NCBI GenBank assembly: GCA_947259685.1
Contig: CAMYNC010000169.1
Span: forward strand, 1 to 6,926
Source of the DNA: an uncultured Desulfuromonadales bacterium
GTDB lineage: Bacteria > Desulfobacterota > Desulfuromonadia > Desulfuromonadales > Geopsychrobacteraceae
Direction: 5' to 3'
Length of the DNA: 6,926 nt
This document shows positions 6,746 to 6,926 of the stretch, in pieces; positions within the stretch are counted from its first letter, which is position 1, and every line of letters starts with the position of its first letter. The notes beneath the pieces are model-generated. The model was given only the letters and a program-made list of their open reading frames with translations. It did not search any database and was not told the DNA's origin. Made by a program: the position numbers and the translations under genes.

Positions 6746-6799
6746 AAAAACTTGCAATAGAAAACATGGGCGCGAATTTTTATTCTATTGCAAGTTTTT
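6746..6799 (-). terminator. 17-bp perfect inverted repeat, probable (bidirectional) intrinsic terminator
   Basis: AAAAACTTGCAATAGAA (6746-6762) and TTCTATTGCAAGTTTTT (6783-6799) are exact reverse complements around a 20-base loop. Read on the - strand, the hairpin begins 10 bases after the transposase stop codon and its second arm ends in a run of six T residues, the layout of an intrinsic terminator. On the + strand the second arm ends in five T residues, so it could also stop transcripts from the efflux side. The stem is AT-rich, which is less usual for a strong terminator. Confidence 0.6.
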
Positions 6800-6809
6800 C
6801 CATATTCTA

Positions 6810-6926
6810 TCACGTAATCAACTGTCTCAGTTTGAAGGGAGGTTTCCGATTAAAATCAAGGTTAAAATGTCCGATAAAATTGATATGCCCGGTCATGGTC
6901 GGCAACATTTTTTTTAAATCTTCTTC
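6810..6926 (-). CDS. Tn3-family-like transposase, C-terminal end only
   Basis: The frame on the - strand is open from the window edge to a TGA stop at 6812-6810, giving 38 C-terminal residues. They include EEDLKKMLPTMTGHINFIGH, then FNLDFNRKPPFKLRQLIT. This lines up without gaps with the end of Tn3-family TnpA proteins as I know them ('ELLxxLSPLxxEHINLxGxY' and the variant 'LSPYxTxHIxxFGxYxLDL'): the acidic-x-L, Pro, His-Ile-Asn, Gly, aromatic and Leu-Asp positions all agree. TnpA is the DDE transposase that carries out replicative transposition; its catalytic residues are beyond the window. The AT-rich codon use differs from the efflux genes, consistent with foreign origin. A terminator-like inverted repeat follows closely. 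I could not see a canonical 38-bp Tn3 terminal repeat (GGGG...TAAG) downstream of the stop. Whether the gene is intact cannot be told. Confidence 0.6.
   Translation of the reverse strand, partial: EEDLKKMLPTMTGHINFIGHFNLDFNRKPPFKLRQLIT

Larger units (their letters stand above)
6505..6809. other. AT-rich non-coding region between efflux operon and transposase end
   Basis: Base composition drops abruptly to AT-rich after the channel gene. I see no convincing gene. The only translatable suggestion is an 18-codon frame from TTG at 6645, seven bases after AAAGGAG (6631-6637), which has no recognisable product. The stretch holds a small GC hairpin (6558-6570), an inverted repeat at 6591-6641, a TTGACA box at 6672-6677 with a short dyad (ATCACA-T-TGTGAT, 6683-6695) just after it, and a 17-bp terminator-like inverted repeat. 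Confidence 0.6.

Noticed and set aside
6768..6805. GGGCGCG-starting stretch as a Tn3 terminal repeat
   Set aside because: It overlaps the 17-bp hairpin, lacks the usual inner motif and the TAAG end, and fits better as the terminator loop and arm.
1..6926. CRISPR arrays, rRNA or tRNA genes
   Set aside because: No regularly spaced repeats or conserved RNA gene sequences were seen on either strand.

Overview
The window holds a complete three-gene operon for a tripartite RND (HAE-1 class) drug or solvent efflux pump, all on the + strand. It encodes a periplasmic membrane-fusion lipoprotein (747-1895), an inner-membrane RND pump (1901-5029) and an outer-membrane channel lipoprotein (5026-6504). 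The genes are separated by 5 bases and then by a 4-base ATGA overlap, so they are almost certainly co-transcribed and translationally coupled. The gene order and pump motifs resemble MexEF-OprN, OqxAB or BpeEF-OprC more than AcrAB. The host must be a Gram-negative bacterium. Protein style and base composition suggest a proteobacterium, possibly of the Desulfuromonadales/Geobacter type (former Deltaproteobacteria), but nothing in the window proves the taxon.

Left of the operon (1-330) lies the 3' end of another exporter: the last two membrane helices of an MFS transporter of the 14-helix DHA2 (EmrB/QacA) type. Next comes a 416-base AT-rich gap. It contains the broken start of a short-chain dehydrogenase (N-terminus and TGxxxGIG nucleotide-binding motif, separated by a frameshift and followed by a stop). 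It also contains a perfect 20-bp palindrome that is a good operator candidate, a weak terminator-like element, and the probable promoter of the pump operon.

Right of the operon (6505-6926) the DNA becomes AT-rich and non-coding, with several hairpins. It ends in the C-terminus of a Tn3-family-like transposase on the - strand, running off the window. A 17-bp perfect inverted repeat flanked by A- and T-tracts just beyond its stop codon looks like its terminator. The pump operon is therefore bordered by decayed and mobile DNA.

Together, the fusion protein (lipobox Cys followed by Asp, an inner-membrane retention signal), the proton-driven pump (Asp-Asp/Lys/Arg/Thr relay intact) and the channel (lipobox Cys followed by Met, allowing outer-membrane sorting) would form one envelope-spanning complex. 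No dedicated regulator gene is inside the window. I see no evidence of a previously undescribed system; the most informative odd features are the palindrome, the dehydrogenase relic and the transposase edge.
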